NCBI RefSeq assembly: GCF_021462225.1
Contig: NC_061811.1
Coordinates: 9,201,663-9,265,662 of the forward strand
Length of the DNA stretch: 64,000 nt
Direction: 5' to 3'
DNA from: Girardinichthys multiradiatus
Taxonomy: Eukaryota; Chordata; Actinopteri; Cyprinodontiformes; Goodeidae
Below the pieces are notes generated by a model. The model was not told the DNA's origin, ran no database searches, and saw only the letters and a program-made list of their open reading frames with translations. Both the position numbers and the translations under genes were made by a program. Below, piece by piece: positions 13,191-37,100 of the stretch (the first letter of the stretch is position 1; the number at the start of each line of letters is the position of its first letter).

Positions 13191-14135
13191 GGATTTCCCG
13201 AGCTCTGGTGGCTTGTTGGGAATGGTCAACATAGCCACGGAGCACAGTGTTTCCACGGCACATACACAAACATGCACGTATTTAAAGCCTTCCACAATCA
13301 GAAGAGGCCTGATCCCTTCCGGAGCGGTGAAACAGTCGGAGACGAAGATGTGACCGAAGTCGCCTTGTTTCAGTTTGATTGTGTGCTGGGGATGAGTTTC
13401 ACTTGAAGTGATCTTTTCCTTTTGTTTTTCAAAAAGCTTATTTGGATGAATTCAAAATCAAAAGTCCTCAAAAATACAGATTTTTAGTTCATAGATTTGA
13501 TTTCTCTCCGTAATGTTGTTCTGTTTTTGTGTTTAAACATTTTCAATGCAGTTGTTAAGCTATGGAGAGTTTTTTCACGTTGAAGGGTCTGAATTTGGTT
13601 AGAAATCCTATTTAAATTGATTGTTCCCTCCTAAGTGTATAGATGCTTTGAGATATGGACCCATCTGCTGTCACCTTTACTCTTGTATGGAAAACACTTG
13701 TTGAATCAAACCTACAGCGGGTAGGTCTTTGTTTGCCTTCAGACTGATTCAACATTCTAACAGGTTCTCTGTAATTATCTCGAATAATGATGTAGATGCA
13801 GCTTTTCCAAAATCTCCCATATATCTGAGTTTGAAATCCTTGGTGACTTTTAGAAAGATTTTATTGTTTCCTACTACAGCATATCCATACATCATGAAAT
13901 CCTTACATTAACAACAGTAAACCAAAGTAAGCATGGTTGTAATTACAATATGGGGAAGGAACTGTTATGAGACACCTTTTCCCTTCCTTTAGTCATGTTA
14001 AGTCACTTAACATAAGTAATAAATGTAAGAAATGTACAATTTATTCTATATATTCTATGTGAATATATATTTTCTGTTTTGTTTGACTGTACCACACGAC
14101 TTCCTGCTGTTGAAATAAAGAGATGCAAGTTACTG
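13191..14135 (+). other. ubr1: ubr1 3'UTR and polyadenylation signal
   Basis: No coding signal follows the TGA. A canonical AATAAA lies at 14114-14119 with a T/G-rich stretch about 20 bp later (TTTTGTTCTTGTGT), which is what a cleavage site needs. The implied 3'UTR is about 0.94 kb. An earlier or later site cannot be excluded without transcript data. Confidence 0.6.
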
Positions 14136-14429
14136 TACTTTTGTTCTTGTGTCCAATATGAAAACAGCAAACTAAAGTTTTTAGTTAAATATTCTGTGAA
14201 TTTGACCAATTAATATGCAGTGAAAACCTTAAGAGCATTTTTCAGGAGCCCAGTTAACTGGTGGTGGTTTGGGTCAAAGAAAAACGCAGAAACTGACCTC
14301 GAACATACAGACGCACACAATTCACTCTTCCAAATAAAAGGGTCATTATGAAGCTGTTGGGATAAACTGTTACTTTACATGCATGCCACTACAGGTGGAG
14401 TGATGCTCCTTTAAAGTAATGTTCTTCTG

Positions 14430-14700
14430 GTAGTATAAGCTGTGTCTCAGTCAATAATGGACTGACTAGAAGACCCACAGAGCCAAGACATTGAGCATGA
14501 GGTGGGGTAGAACTTGGACAGGTTGCCAGTTAATCACCAGGCACCACAGACTCATACCTAGAGGCATTTTAGAGGCCCCAATTAACCTGACAGTCATGTT
14601 TTTGAGTGGGAGGAATCTGGAGAACCAACACATGCACTGGGAGAATTTGCAAACTCAGTGCAGAAAGATGCCTGATGGGATTTGAACCCAGGATTTTTTT
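14430..14700 (-). repeat. SINE-like dispersed repeat between ubr1 and the CCDC85 gene
   Basis: Read on the minus strand, the segment begins TCCTGGGTTCAAATCCC (14678-14692 region). That is a tRNA-type B-box (GGTTCAAATCC), followed by a line resembling GTGGAGTTTGCATGTTCTC in other fish repeats. This fits a tRNA-related SINE or a similar dispersed repeat. It is diverged. Confidence 0.45.
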
Positions 14701-14854
14701 TTAGTACAAAGCAACAATATGCAGCATATTGTTATAATTGATAAAATACATAATACGATGACCCTTGTTATTAATATGGAATGACTCAGAACATTGACAG
14801 TAGTATCTAACGACTGAAGGTCCTTTTTATGGGGCTAGCTATAAATTACATATA

Positions 14855-15902
14855 CAGGTACATCAAAAATAATTAGAACATTATGAAAAAGTTCAATGTT
14901 TTTTGTCATTTCAAAGGGGAAACTTGTAGATTTATTACACAGTGAAATAGTTCAAGACTATTTCTTGTAATTTTGTTGATTTGGGCTGGCAGAAAATGAA
15001 AACCAATAATTAGAATATTTTGAAAAAGTTAAATATTGGAAACTCATGGTGTCATACCCAAACGTTCATAGAAAGTTGAGTGGAAGGAAAAAGTGTGGAA
15101 GGAAAGGTCCACCAGCATCAGGGATAAACACAGCCTTGAGAGGATTATCAAACAAAATCCATTCATTAATTTGAAGGAGATTTACAGGGAGTTCGCTGAG
15201 GCTGGAGTCAGCGCATCAAGAGTGACCATGCACACATGGGATAGAAATGTAACATTAATCAAGTGAGACCACTCCTAAACCAGGGCCTGGTCTGTTGCTC
15301 AGTTGTCCAAAACCCTCTTTTCAGATGAAAGTAAAGTTTGCATTTCATTTGGAAATCAAAATCCCAAAGTCTGGAGAGAAAGTGGAGAAGCACAAAATCC
15401 ATGTTGCTTGAAGTACAGTGTAAAGTTTCAACAGTCAGTGATGATTGGGGGTGTCATGTCATCTGCTGGCATTGGTCCACTGTGATTTTTGAAGTCCATT
15501 GTCAAGGCAGCCATCTACCAGGAAAATGTAAAGGACTTCGAGTTTCCTTCACCTGCTGAGCTTTGAAGAGCTGTTTGATTCCCCTGTGCTTGAGTGACAA
15601 GCAGACTGGTCTGACCTGAACCCCATGAAGAATCTATGGAGTATTGTCAAGAGGAAGATGAGAGACACCACACTCAACGACGCAGATAACCTAAAGGCGG
15701 CTATAAAAACAACCTGGACTTCCATCACACCTCAACAAAACCAGAGTTTGATCGCCTCCATAGCACGCCGCATTGATGCAGCAATTCATACAAAAGGAGC
15801 CCCAACCAAGTATTGAGTGCCAAGAAATAAAAAATATTATTTAGAAGCCTGACACTTCTGTTTAAAATATCATATTTTTAAGCCCGTTTTAATATGCACC
15901 TG
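14855..15902 (+). mobile_element. Degenerate Tc1-like transposon, 1.05 kb
   Basis: Flanked by TA on both sides, with short imperfect inverted ends CAGGTACAT.../...ATGCACCTG. Transposase remains are readable in pieces. At 15303-15485 there is FSDESKVCISFGNQNPKVW (first catalytic Asp). At 15625-15816 there is NLWSIVKRKMRDTTL through the C-terminal GAPTKY. These parallel the intact transposase at 56252-57256 closely enough to show a related family. Frameshifts and losses make it inactive. Confidence 0.75.
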
Positions 15903-16222
15903 TATATATATCTCCTTTTTCAGCAAGTAACTACATACAGAAAAAAAAATCTATAACTATTTGCACAGTCTTGAACAGCATCTTGCATTTGTATCCACGT
16001 AGCTTGACGTAAAATCCGTGCAAACATGCGGCGTCTGTTGTCCGACCAGCTCTTTAATAAACCTGCCTTACCAGGCCTGGCCTGTAGAGGGCACCGTTTC
16101 CCGTATTAGCAGAGTGTGAGCGTGTGCTTCCCTGCGTGTTTTTAGTGTGAGCCACACTCAGTGTCTCTGCTACTTCAGGAGCAACAAACTCTGGTCTTCT
16201 ATGTTAGGAACTCTATGCATAA

Positions 16223-28354
<12,132 letters not shown>

Positions 28355-28441
28355 CAGACACCACCATCAAACCCAGAGCATAATCGTCAAGTGGAAGTGG
28401 TAGTCTGCAGTAGATGAAAAAGGAACTGCTTTTACTACATA

Positions 28442-29652
28442 CAGGGGTTTGACAATGAAGCTGAAACACCTGTCATTTTAGTGTGGGAGGTTTGATGGCT
28501 AAACTGGACCAGCCTGGTAGCCAGTCTTCATTGATTGCACATTGCACCAGTAAGAGCAGAGTGTGAAGGTTCAATTAGCAGGGTAAGAGCACAGTTTTGC
28601 TCAAAATATTGAAATACACACAACATTATGGGTGACATACCAGAGTTCAAAAGAGGACAAATTGTTGGTGCACGTCTTGCTGGCGCCACGGTATCCAGGG
28701 TAATGTCAGCATACCACCAAGAAGGATGAACCACATCCAACAGGATTAACTGTGGACGCAAGAGGAAGCTGTCTGAAAGGGATGTTCGGGTGCTAACCTG
28801 GATTGTATCCAAAAAACATAAAATCACGGTAGAATTAAATGTGCACCTCAACTCTCCTGTTTCCATCAGAACTGTCCGTCAGGAGCTCCACAGGGTCAAT
28901 ATACACGGCCGGGCTGCTATAGCCAAACCTTTGGTCACTCATGCCAATGCCAAACGTTGGTTTCAATGGTGCAAGGAACGCAAATCTTGGGCTGTGGACA
29001 ATGTGAAACATGTATTGTTCTCTGATGAGTCCACCTTTACTGTTTTCCCCACATCCGGGAGAGTTACGGTGTGGAGAAGCCCCAAAGAAGCGTACCACCC
29101 AGACTGTTGAATGCCCAGAGTGAAGCATGGGGGTGGATCAGTGATGGTTTGGGCTGCCATATCATGGCATTCCCTTGGCTCAATACTTGTGCTAGATGGG
29201 CGCGTAACTGCCAAGGACTACCGAACCATTCTTGAGGACCATGTGCATCCAATGGTTCAAACATTGTATCCTGAAGGCGGTGCCGTGTATCAGGATGACA
29301 ATGCACCAATACACACAACAAGACTGTTGAAAGATTGGTTTGATGAACATGAAAGTGAAGTTGAACATCTCCCATGGTCTGCACAGTCACCAGATCTAAA
29401 TATTATTGAGCCACTTTGGGGTGTTTTGGAGGAGCGAGTCAGGAAACATTTTCCTCCACCAGTATCACGTAGTGACCTGGCCACTATCCTGCAAGAAGAA
29501 TGGCTTAAAATCCCTCTGACCTCTGTGTAGGACTTGTATGTCATTCCCAAGATTAATTGATGCTGTATTGGCCGCAAAAGGAGGCCCTACACCATACTAA
29601 TAAATTATTGTGGTCTAAAACCAGGTGTTTCAGTTTCATTGTTCAACCCCTG
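28442..29652 (+). mobile_element. Tc1-like transposon, 1,211 bp, just after the CCDC85 stop codon
   Basis: Flanked by TA (28440-28441 and 29653-29654). The inverted ends are CAGGGGTTTGACAATGAA and its near-perfect complement TTCATTGTTCAACCCCTG; both are followed inward by the AAACACCTG block. The transposase frame (28628-29530) runs in the same direction as the host gene. The element starts 87 bp after the CCDC85 stop, so it lies in, or replaces, the proximal 3'UTR. It is a different family from the pair in enpep. Confidence 0.85.
28628..29530 (+). pseudogene. Tc1-like transposase with two in-frame stops
   Basis: One continuous frame of 301 codons including its stop, with no frameshift. It begins MGDIPEFKRGQIVG and is interrupted only by TGA at 28727-28729 (codon 34) and TGA at 29108-29110 (codon 161). 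Catalytic landmarks are present: FSDEST (first Asp), QDDNAPIH (second Asp) and SPDLNIIEPLW (third acidic residue, Glu). Only two point changes separate it from an open frame, so this copy is fairly young, but as it stands it cannot make full-length transposase. Confidence 0.85.
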
Positions 29653-29764
29653 TATATGCTCAAGGTTTCAACAGTCTAAGCACAGTATGCTGAAACCGCT
29701 CACTGATGCCACCATGTGGACTTACACTGTACATACAGTTTAGAAGACATTTTTAATTTCACGT

Positions 29765-30105
29765 AGCAGACTTCCATTCAACCACTTTTCTAAGATCTGG
29801 TCTTAGAGGTAACTGGTCCAAAACACCCTTCTCCCCAGTGACTTGCTCCAGATCACTTGCCTGAAAACCCCATGAAGGGAGCTCATTTCAGTCAGTTGTA
29901 TCCAGGATCACATCCTTTTGGTCATGACCCATATCTCATTACCTTAGCTGAGGGCTGGATGTAGATGGACCAGTAAATCCGTAGTTTCGCTTTTCAGCTG
30001 CTCCTTCATCACAACAGACTGGAGAAATGTCTTCACTACTGTAGACAATACTCTGATCCATCTACCTGTTTCTTTCTCAATCCTGCCATTCCTCAAAAAC
30101 AACCA
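29765..30105 (-). mobile_element. Diverged LINE 3' fragment
   Basis: Shares ordered blocks with the better-preserved fragment at 51200-51660: GAGCTCATTTCAG versus GAAGCTCATTTCAG, TTGTATCCAGGATC versus TTGTATCCGGGATC, and CCAGTAAATC versus CCGGTAAATC. It is the same family and orientation but older. No ORF survives. Confidence 0.5.
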
Positions 30106-30109
30106 TACA

Positions 30110-30645
30110 TTCAATGGCCACTTTATTAGGTACACCTTTCAGCTGCTTGTTAACCCAGATGGCGAAAAAGTCAATTATATGGCAGCAGCTCTATGCATTC
30201 GTGCATTTTCATGTGGTGAAGATGACTTTCTTCAAGCTGTGCATCAGAAAGGGAATTTAAGTGAGCGTGTGATGTATTTTAGAAGCTGCTGATCTACTGT
30301 GATGTTCTATCTATCAAATTTGCAGGAAATTGTCCAAAAGTTACAAAATATCCAGTGAACAGCAGTTGTGTGAACTAAAGTGTCTTGTTGATGTCAGAGG
30401 GTAAATGGACAGACAGGTTTGAGATGATAGAAAGGCAGTAGGTCAAGTGAACCACTGGTTACTACCAAGGTATGCAGAACACCATCTCTAAACACACAGC
30501 AGCCACCAACGCCACCCAGGGGAATGGGGAGTGGGTAAGAGAAGAGTTTTTTTCTGGTATAATCAACCCCTTGAATAAGGCCTTCGGTCAATAAGTCCTA
30601 CTTTGAATGTCTTAAGTCAAGGTGTACCTAATAAAGAGGCTGGGA
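30110..30645 (+). mobile_element. Internally deleted Tc1-like element with TTATTAGGTACACC ends
   Basis: Left end CACTTTATTAGGTACACCTTTC (about 30118) and right end AAGGTGTACCTAATAAAGAGGC (30620-30641) are inverted repeats. The interior retains the start of a Tc1-type gene: GCTGCTGATCTACTGTGAT, AATATCCAGTGAACAGCAG and TTGTTGATGTCAGAGG. About two thirds of the element is missing. The fragment at 58590-58912 is the other end of the same family. Confidence 0.65.
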
Positions 30646-30649
30646 TTGT

Positions 30650-31984
30650 ACTTGAACTTCTTGAAGAAGACTCAAACCAGACCCAGAGGGAGCGTTTCAC
30701 CTTCAAGTTTCAGCCCATGAGGGTCATGGCTTAAAGACAACAACAGAATCACATCATCGGCTAAACATCGTTAACTGCTGCAACTTTTCCATCCATCTTC
30801 CTGTTGTTTGCTGCTGCATGCTGTGTTTTTTTTTTTTTATGGAGCTGGCTAAGGCATATTCTCTAAATATCAAACACCTTTAATTCATTTGCTACATCTG
30901 AGGAATCTGAAAGCATGTTTCAACTAAATCAGTGCAAAGACCTTCTAATAACCCAGTTCTTTACACCAAGATGTCCCCAAACCACCTGGACCTGCCTCAG
31001 AACCTCCATGTGATCAAACTTGGAGCCAGATTCCTGAGCAACCTCAGATACAGACGCTTTACTTTGTGCCTGTTTTGACTGAACAAGCTCCTCACTTAGA
31101 TGAGAAACCAAAGGATCGGTTTTACAAGAAGTTGTTCATTTGATCTTGCTGGTGAGGAACTGTGTACTCTATGTGCTGTCTTCCTGTCAAGAGTAGATAC
31201 GCTGCCTTAATGTGGATTTTACACCATATATTTTTCTGTTAAATAAATGAGGTTCAGTTGGATTAGAAATCTCATTGTCAAGCATCCTCAATGTTTCAGT
31301 GACTTTTCTGTCTAAAAAGAAAATACTGCTTTGAGTCAGATTTACTAGTGTGAAACAAACTTTTATTTATAAGTACACAAAAACAACTGCTGTGACATAA
31401 TTTAGGAAATATGTAATAGATGAAAATAGTTGAAAACAATGAAAATACTTCTAGATGAATATTAAAGAATTTTTTTTTGTAAAGGTGTGCTGGTTTAGTG
31501 GTTGTTTGGATGGTCACATTTTATTAACAGGTTTACAAATCAATGTTGTTTTTCAACATCATGGGAAGTACCTTCATGTAAATTAAAAAAAATCAGTAAA
31601 TCAATTATTTTTATTTGTTGCAACTGAAATAAAATTGGAAATAAATGCATTTAATAAATAAATCAGTGAATACCTGCAAAGTCACTTAATTTAGCCAGTA
31701 ATTAATTACATAAATAAGTATATGTGTAATTCCTCAATAGAAATCTGAAGATCTTATATACTAAAACCATACATAGTTACTGTTTACATCAGAAAGAGCA
31801 GTGGTAGCCCCACCAACTGAGAAATTCATAAATTCATGACGTATTGAAGAACACAAATATGAAACATTTAAATAAGTTGTAAAATAATAGCAATCTTTAA
31901 ACAAAATGTAAATAATAAAATTGACATTATTTCTTAGTTGTATATTTACTACATGATTATAATAGTTTTCCATTTTCATTAACT
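30650..31984. other. Intergenic AT-rich DNA, no gene seen
   Basis: No exon-like ORF, RNA gene or intact repeat is recognised. An AATAAA with a T/G-rich follow-up near 31240 could be a distal polyadenylation site for the CCDC85 gene. That would require a 2.9 kb 3'UTR spanning the Tc1-like elements. Confidence 0.3.
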
Positions 31985-32310
31985 ATTGACATGTTTAGGT
32001 AAAAATCCGCTGATTCATTTATTGTATTGTGGCACTCTTGGACGTCCATAGAGGAGAAGAGGAGTGGGGAGAGAACACACCCCTGGGGGACGCCGCTCCT
32101 GATGGTTCTTGTGTGGGAGAAGATGCTCCCCAGCCTGACCAGCTGCAGCCGGTCAGTCAGGAAGCTGGTGATCCACAGGTGGATGCCGGTACTTTGAACT
32201 CGGTGAGGTTCTGGTGGAAAATGTATGGGTTGATGGTGTTGAAGGCCGAGCTGAAGTTCACAACAAGGATCCCGGCATACGTCCCCCACATCCACATGGA
32301 ACAGCATTAT
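31985..32310 (-). mobile_element. LINE reverse-transcriptase fragment
   Basis: The minus-strand ORF (32307-31957) contains the RT signatures WITSFLTDR and SGVPQGCVLSPLLFS, typical of L2/CR1/Jockey-like reverse transcriptases. The flanks upstream (FHVDVGDVCRDP) and downstream lose similarity, so only about 280 bp of the RT core is left. Confidence 0.65.
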
Positions 32311-33950
32311 TTAATTTATTCCTAATTTCATATTTACAGTTTTCAGTTTGTTCAGAGGATGTGAAAATAATAATAGGTACATTTGTGATGATCTCACTTT
32401 AAACATTGCGCAGCACTGTGGGAAGGTAATTACAGCTTACTTTGGTGATGTTCTCATCTCTGTTATTTACCTTTGGAACCAAGTAAGTAAGTAATTACTG
32501 AGACTACACCTGATACTTCTGCTGCTACAACATGTGATTACTGCATTCAGTTTACTTGCTTTCTTCATGATTCCACCACTTTAACATATGAATGAACAGT
32601 CATGACGAATGATTGGACCACATTGTGCACACTTCAGGTCAAGGATCCGTCCTATCTCACTTGTCTTATCACCATGAAACTGCAAAAACAAGAAAGATTT
32701 ATGACACTCAGGGTCAGATATGAGTGTGTAAAACTGCTCCGATCTTTAAGGAGAAGCCAAACCATAAGAAAAGGAGTAATAATGGGGAGATGACAGATAA
32801 TCAATGAGAGTACACATATAAAGAAAACTTTCCACGAAAGAAGAGTATCTAAGAGTTAATAAACTCAGATATCGTTAGTCTAAGCTATATTTGCCAGAAT
32901 ATCACTTAGGCAATTATGCTATGAGACTCACAATATGAGAAGATTTGGACAAACAGCAAAATATTAGGTATGTTTAACAGGTAATGCCCCTTGCCTCCAG
33001 AGTTCATAACATATTTCACCAGGATTGTTGTTAGTAGCTGTTTAGAAAGGAGAGTTTGTCTTCTGCAACACATTTTTTATCTTACCAGGAGAGATTCCAC
33101 TGATTTTCTTTTCTCACCCCATTGTCCTCAGTTGAAGAGGTCAATGCCTTGGTAGGACACAAAAGGTTTTTATTGTGTAGTGTCTATTTAACAAGACAGC
33201 TTTACTATTAAACAGATTAAAACAAAAACCTAACAACTGTGCTTGGGTAAAAACAAAAAACATGAAACATTTACAAAAGTACCATAATTCAGCGTTGTTG
33301 GAAGAGCCAAATGCATAAAGGCATTCAGATAAAATAATGTTTATACTAAGTTAAAGAAAGAGCTAAAAGTTAGCTAAAAAGGAAACAATGGAGTAATTTA
33401 AATGAGGCCAGCAAAGAATCATAGACCAGGCAACCAACTAAGGCAAAACCAACCGACATGAAGAGCATGTGATAGGAGGAACCGTACTGAAGGAATACAA
33501 TGAGGTGAAATATATCCTGCTTTAAGTTAGATCTCATGGTCTTTATGAAATGGGGGGGACTTCTAGAGCAAGTCCTTCAGCCACAAAAAACAGGAAAAGC
33601 TGATTATTATAAAGAGTTCATTCCAATCAGCACAATCTGGTCACTGTTTTGGTCTGTAGTTTATACTTTTCTGCAGCAGTCACTTCTATGTTGACCACAA
33701 AGCACGTGCACCAGCATGCACAGTCGAGTCCAAACAACAGGGTGCGTCCTCTGTCAGCTGGACAGATTGAAATTTCATCCCCTCCAGTGATGCAGGTTTA
33801 CACATCAGGTTTTACTTTTTTATGTCTTTCTGTAACCCAACAACAGAGGACGTTAGACCTTAGCTGCTGATTTACAGGCAGACTGTAGATGTTTCACAAA
33901 AAGAGGCGTGCTAACATCATACTGGGCTAAGTAAGTCTCTCTCTGAATGT
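32310..33950. other. Intergenic region upstream of enpep
   Basis: No gene or clear repeat is seen. The last 300 bp may contain the enpep promoter or a non-coding first exon, but I find no convincing TATA box or CpG cluster to place the start site. Confidence 0.3.
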
Positions 33951-33959
33951 GGGAGATTC

Positions 33960-34000
33960 TCCTCTTACTTCTCCTCCTTTTTCCTCTCTCCTCCCCTCAG
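33960..34000 (+). promoter_or_regulatory. enpep: Splice-acceptor-like tract upstream of the enpep start codon
   Basis: A long pyrimidine tract ends CCTCTCTCCTCCCCTCAG at 34000, 122 bp before the ATG at 34123. It looks like a strong 3' splice site, so the first coding exon may be preceded by a non-coding exon. Otherwise it is only a pyrimidine-rich promoter stretch. Confidence 0.4.
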
Positions 34001-34122
34001 CACCACAGGGACAAGCTGTAGTTCAGCTTCTACACAACTGATCCAAACACTGCAGGAGCTCTGATTCCAGGTCAAATTCACAGCCCGTTATACCTTCAGA
34101 GGTTTTCAGTTTGAGAGTCAGC

Positions 34123-37100
34123 ATGCCTGACAACTTGCACATGGACATGGAGAATAAGGAGAAGCGTTACTGCATTCGAGGAAAACATGCAGCCATCATC
34201 TGTGCAGCTGTGGTGGTTTGCTCCTTGGCTGTGGGTTTAGGGGTAGGCCTCACTAGATCTACCTCCTCTACACCAGACTCCACAGCAGCCCCCACAGCAG
34301 CCCCTACACAGCCCCCTTCATCTGACAGAGGGCCCTGTCAGCCTTCGTCGGACTCCAGCGGGGACTGGACTAATTTCCGTCTGCCTGACTATGTGAAGCC
34401 GATCCACTATGACCTGCACCTGGAGCCAAACCTGGTCGATGACACCTACACAGGCACAGTGGACATCCAGGTGGAGGTCAGTAAACCCACTCGTCACCTG
34501 TGGCTGCACATCAGGGAGACGTTCATCAGCACCATGCCCAAGCTGAAGGTGCAGGACAGCCAGGGGGGCCAGAGGGAGGTGGAGGTCAAACGCTGCTTTG
34601 AATACAAACCTGAGCAGTATGTGGTGGTGGAGGCCACAGAGGAGCTGCCCATCACTGGCCAAGGAGAGGTGTATGTGCTCGGTCTGGACTTCCAGGGCTG
34701 GCTCAATGGATCAGTGGTGGGATTTTACAGAGTCATCTACACAGAGGAGGGAGTCACCAGGTAAGATACAACATTTCTGCTGCCAGGAACATCAGACACT
34801 TATTCTGTCTTAATAAAAGACTCATTAAATCACTTCTGTAAATAACGTTTACAGCATTTTAGACAGACTGTTGTAGGACTGAACAATATCAGCGTGATGA
34901 TGAGCCATTCTTTCCTGAAATCTATTATAGAGGCCTTCATCAGATGTTTTTTTCGCTTTCTGAAGGTTTTTTAAACTTTCTTTTGCTGCTTTTTTATTCA
35001 GCGTCAGTCCAGTCCAAAAATATTTATTTGTTAGGCTTTTTATCTTTTAAACTCCAAAACCAGTGCTGTGTCTTGAAATACAAAATACAAAAAATATCAA
35101 TGATAAGATGGTTTAAAAGGAGGAGAAAAAGGACTTTATCAACTACAAAGTGATTCCTAGTGATCTTTTAGTTGAAACCTTACAGTAGACGGCCAATGGA
35201 GAATGTATAAATCTCTTTTATTTTTTCACCAGAAAGATTGCTGCAACTGATCATGAGCCAACAGATGCAAGGAAGTCATTCCCCTGCTTCGATGAACCAA
35301 ACAAGAAGGCCACCTATAAAATCTCCATCACTCATGACAAGATCTATGGTGCTCTGTCCAACATGCCACCAGAGGTAGGACTGGAATCAGAAATGTTCAG
35401 CATGAATGAAACTATTAGGTCACAGGTGGGGAAAACTCTGAAAACCAAAGATACAGGATTGTTTGCAGGAATTGCTTGAGAAATACCAGGATTTTTCTTG
35501 TCTTCATCAGCAACATTAGCATTGTCAACAACCGCAGTGCTGGGAGGCTGGTCCTTTAAGTGTTTTAAACCTTTCTAATCTACTTTTAGTCAGTTTCCAC
35601 TCACTTATGACATAAAAGTCAACCACTTTGGGATAAGATGGAGTACAGGGTAAAGAGGGCCCAAAACTGACCTCTTAATGGCTACAAGACGCCTAAACTT
35701 CCTGTAACCTTTATGTGGGTCCATGCTAGATCTCCAAAGATTTGTGCAATTACTCAAAACAACTGTGTGGTGGAATATGTTGCCCTACTGCATCAATATA
35801 AGTGCAACATCTTCCCAACAAATGCATTACTATTAACCACTTTGTTACATTTATGCGGGTCATAGCTATTTCTATGGAAAACTAGTGCATGGACTCAAAA
35901 CAGGAAACCAGGAGAAAGGTCCATTTGAGTTTTCCAGTTAATGCATTATGGGACACTCCTCAACCACAATCCCCACCTATATAATAGATGTTGCTTCATT
36001 GATTCACAGGCAGTAAGACTGCAAAACTCGCAGTGACAGTGACACATTTTAAGGATTAGAATAATATTTTAGCAGCTTTATTGTGCTTAGTGCTATTTTA
36101 TTTATCTTAAAGTTAATGCTGTTTGCTCTTTTTGAGCACCATGCTAAATTGTCATGTCTTTATTTTAAGCATAACCTGTTTGGGTAGGTAGTTGGTAATA
36201 GTTGATAGATAGGCAATAGAGTATTTGGAGTATAGGAATTTTGGAAAGCAAAGCACATTTATACCTCAATTAACCCTCAATCAGATCCTCTAAGCGTTGG
36301 GAAAAGATCGAATTTCTAGACTATTCCAATAGGAACTTATTTTCTAGCTTTCCAAATGACCAGTTATTTTCTTTTTGCATAAAAATCCCAGCTACTAAGA
36401 GTTTATGGTTTGCTTCGGTTTCAAAAATTACCACACAGAGAATTAATGTATATGTTTCTATTGTAAAGTCACAGCAAGCCAGGTTTGGGGTGTTCAATGC
36501 TGAAGACCGGGGAATAAATCTTGTTTGTTTATTTTATTAGCTTAGGATCTTCCCATCAATACAAGCCAAGTGATAAATGTACCAATCAGCAATTTGCTTT
36601 AATCTTCCAGGGTCCCCCTGAAGAACAGCCTGGCAATAAACTAAAAACAACCTTCCAGAAATCCATTCCAATGAGTACCTACTTGGTTTGTTTTGCTGTC
36701 CACCAGTTTGGGTATGTGGAAAGAACCTCTGCCAGTAATATTCCTGTAAGTTTACTGAAATCTGTCACTCAGTTAAAATAAATATTCAAACAAATGTTGT
36801 AAATTACTTGTAGATTGATACATTTAAGACAAATTGGGCTTTTTTGATGTGTTTTCAGTCATTGTTCTGGTGTTTTCTGTTGCAGCTGAGGATCTACGCC
36901 CAACCCAGCCAGTTAGCGACTGCAAAATACGCAGCAGACACAACAAAGATCATCTTTGACTACTTTGAGGAATATTTCAACATGTCGTACTCCATCTCCA
37001 AACTGGGTATGTTTCAAAACCACCTGAAAACCGTTAATTTCAACCAACTATTAATGTAAGCCTCTGTAACCAGAGTACAAACTGATTAATACTACTAGAC

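Noticed and set aside
34111..34122. enpep start at 34111
   Set aside because: The codon there is TTG; the first ATG in frame is 34123 and gives a normal type II N-terminus.
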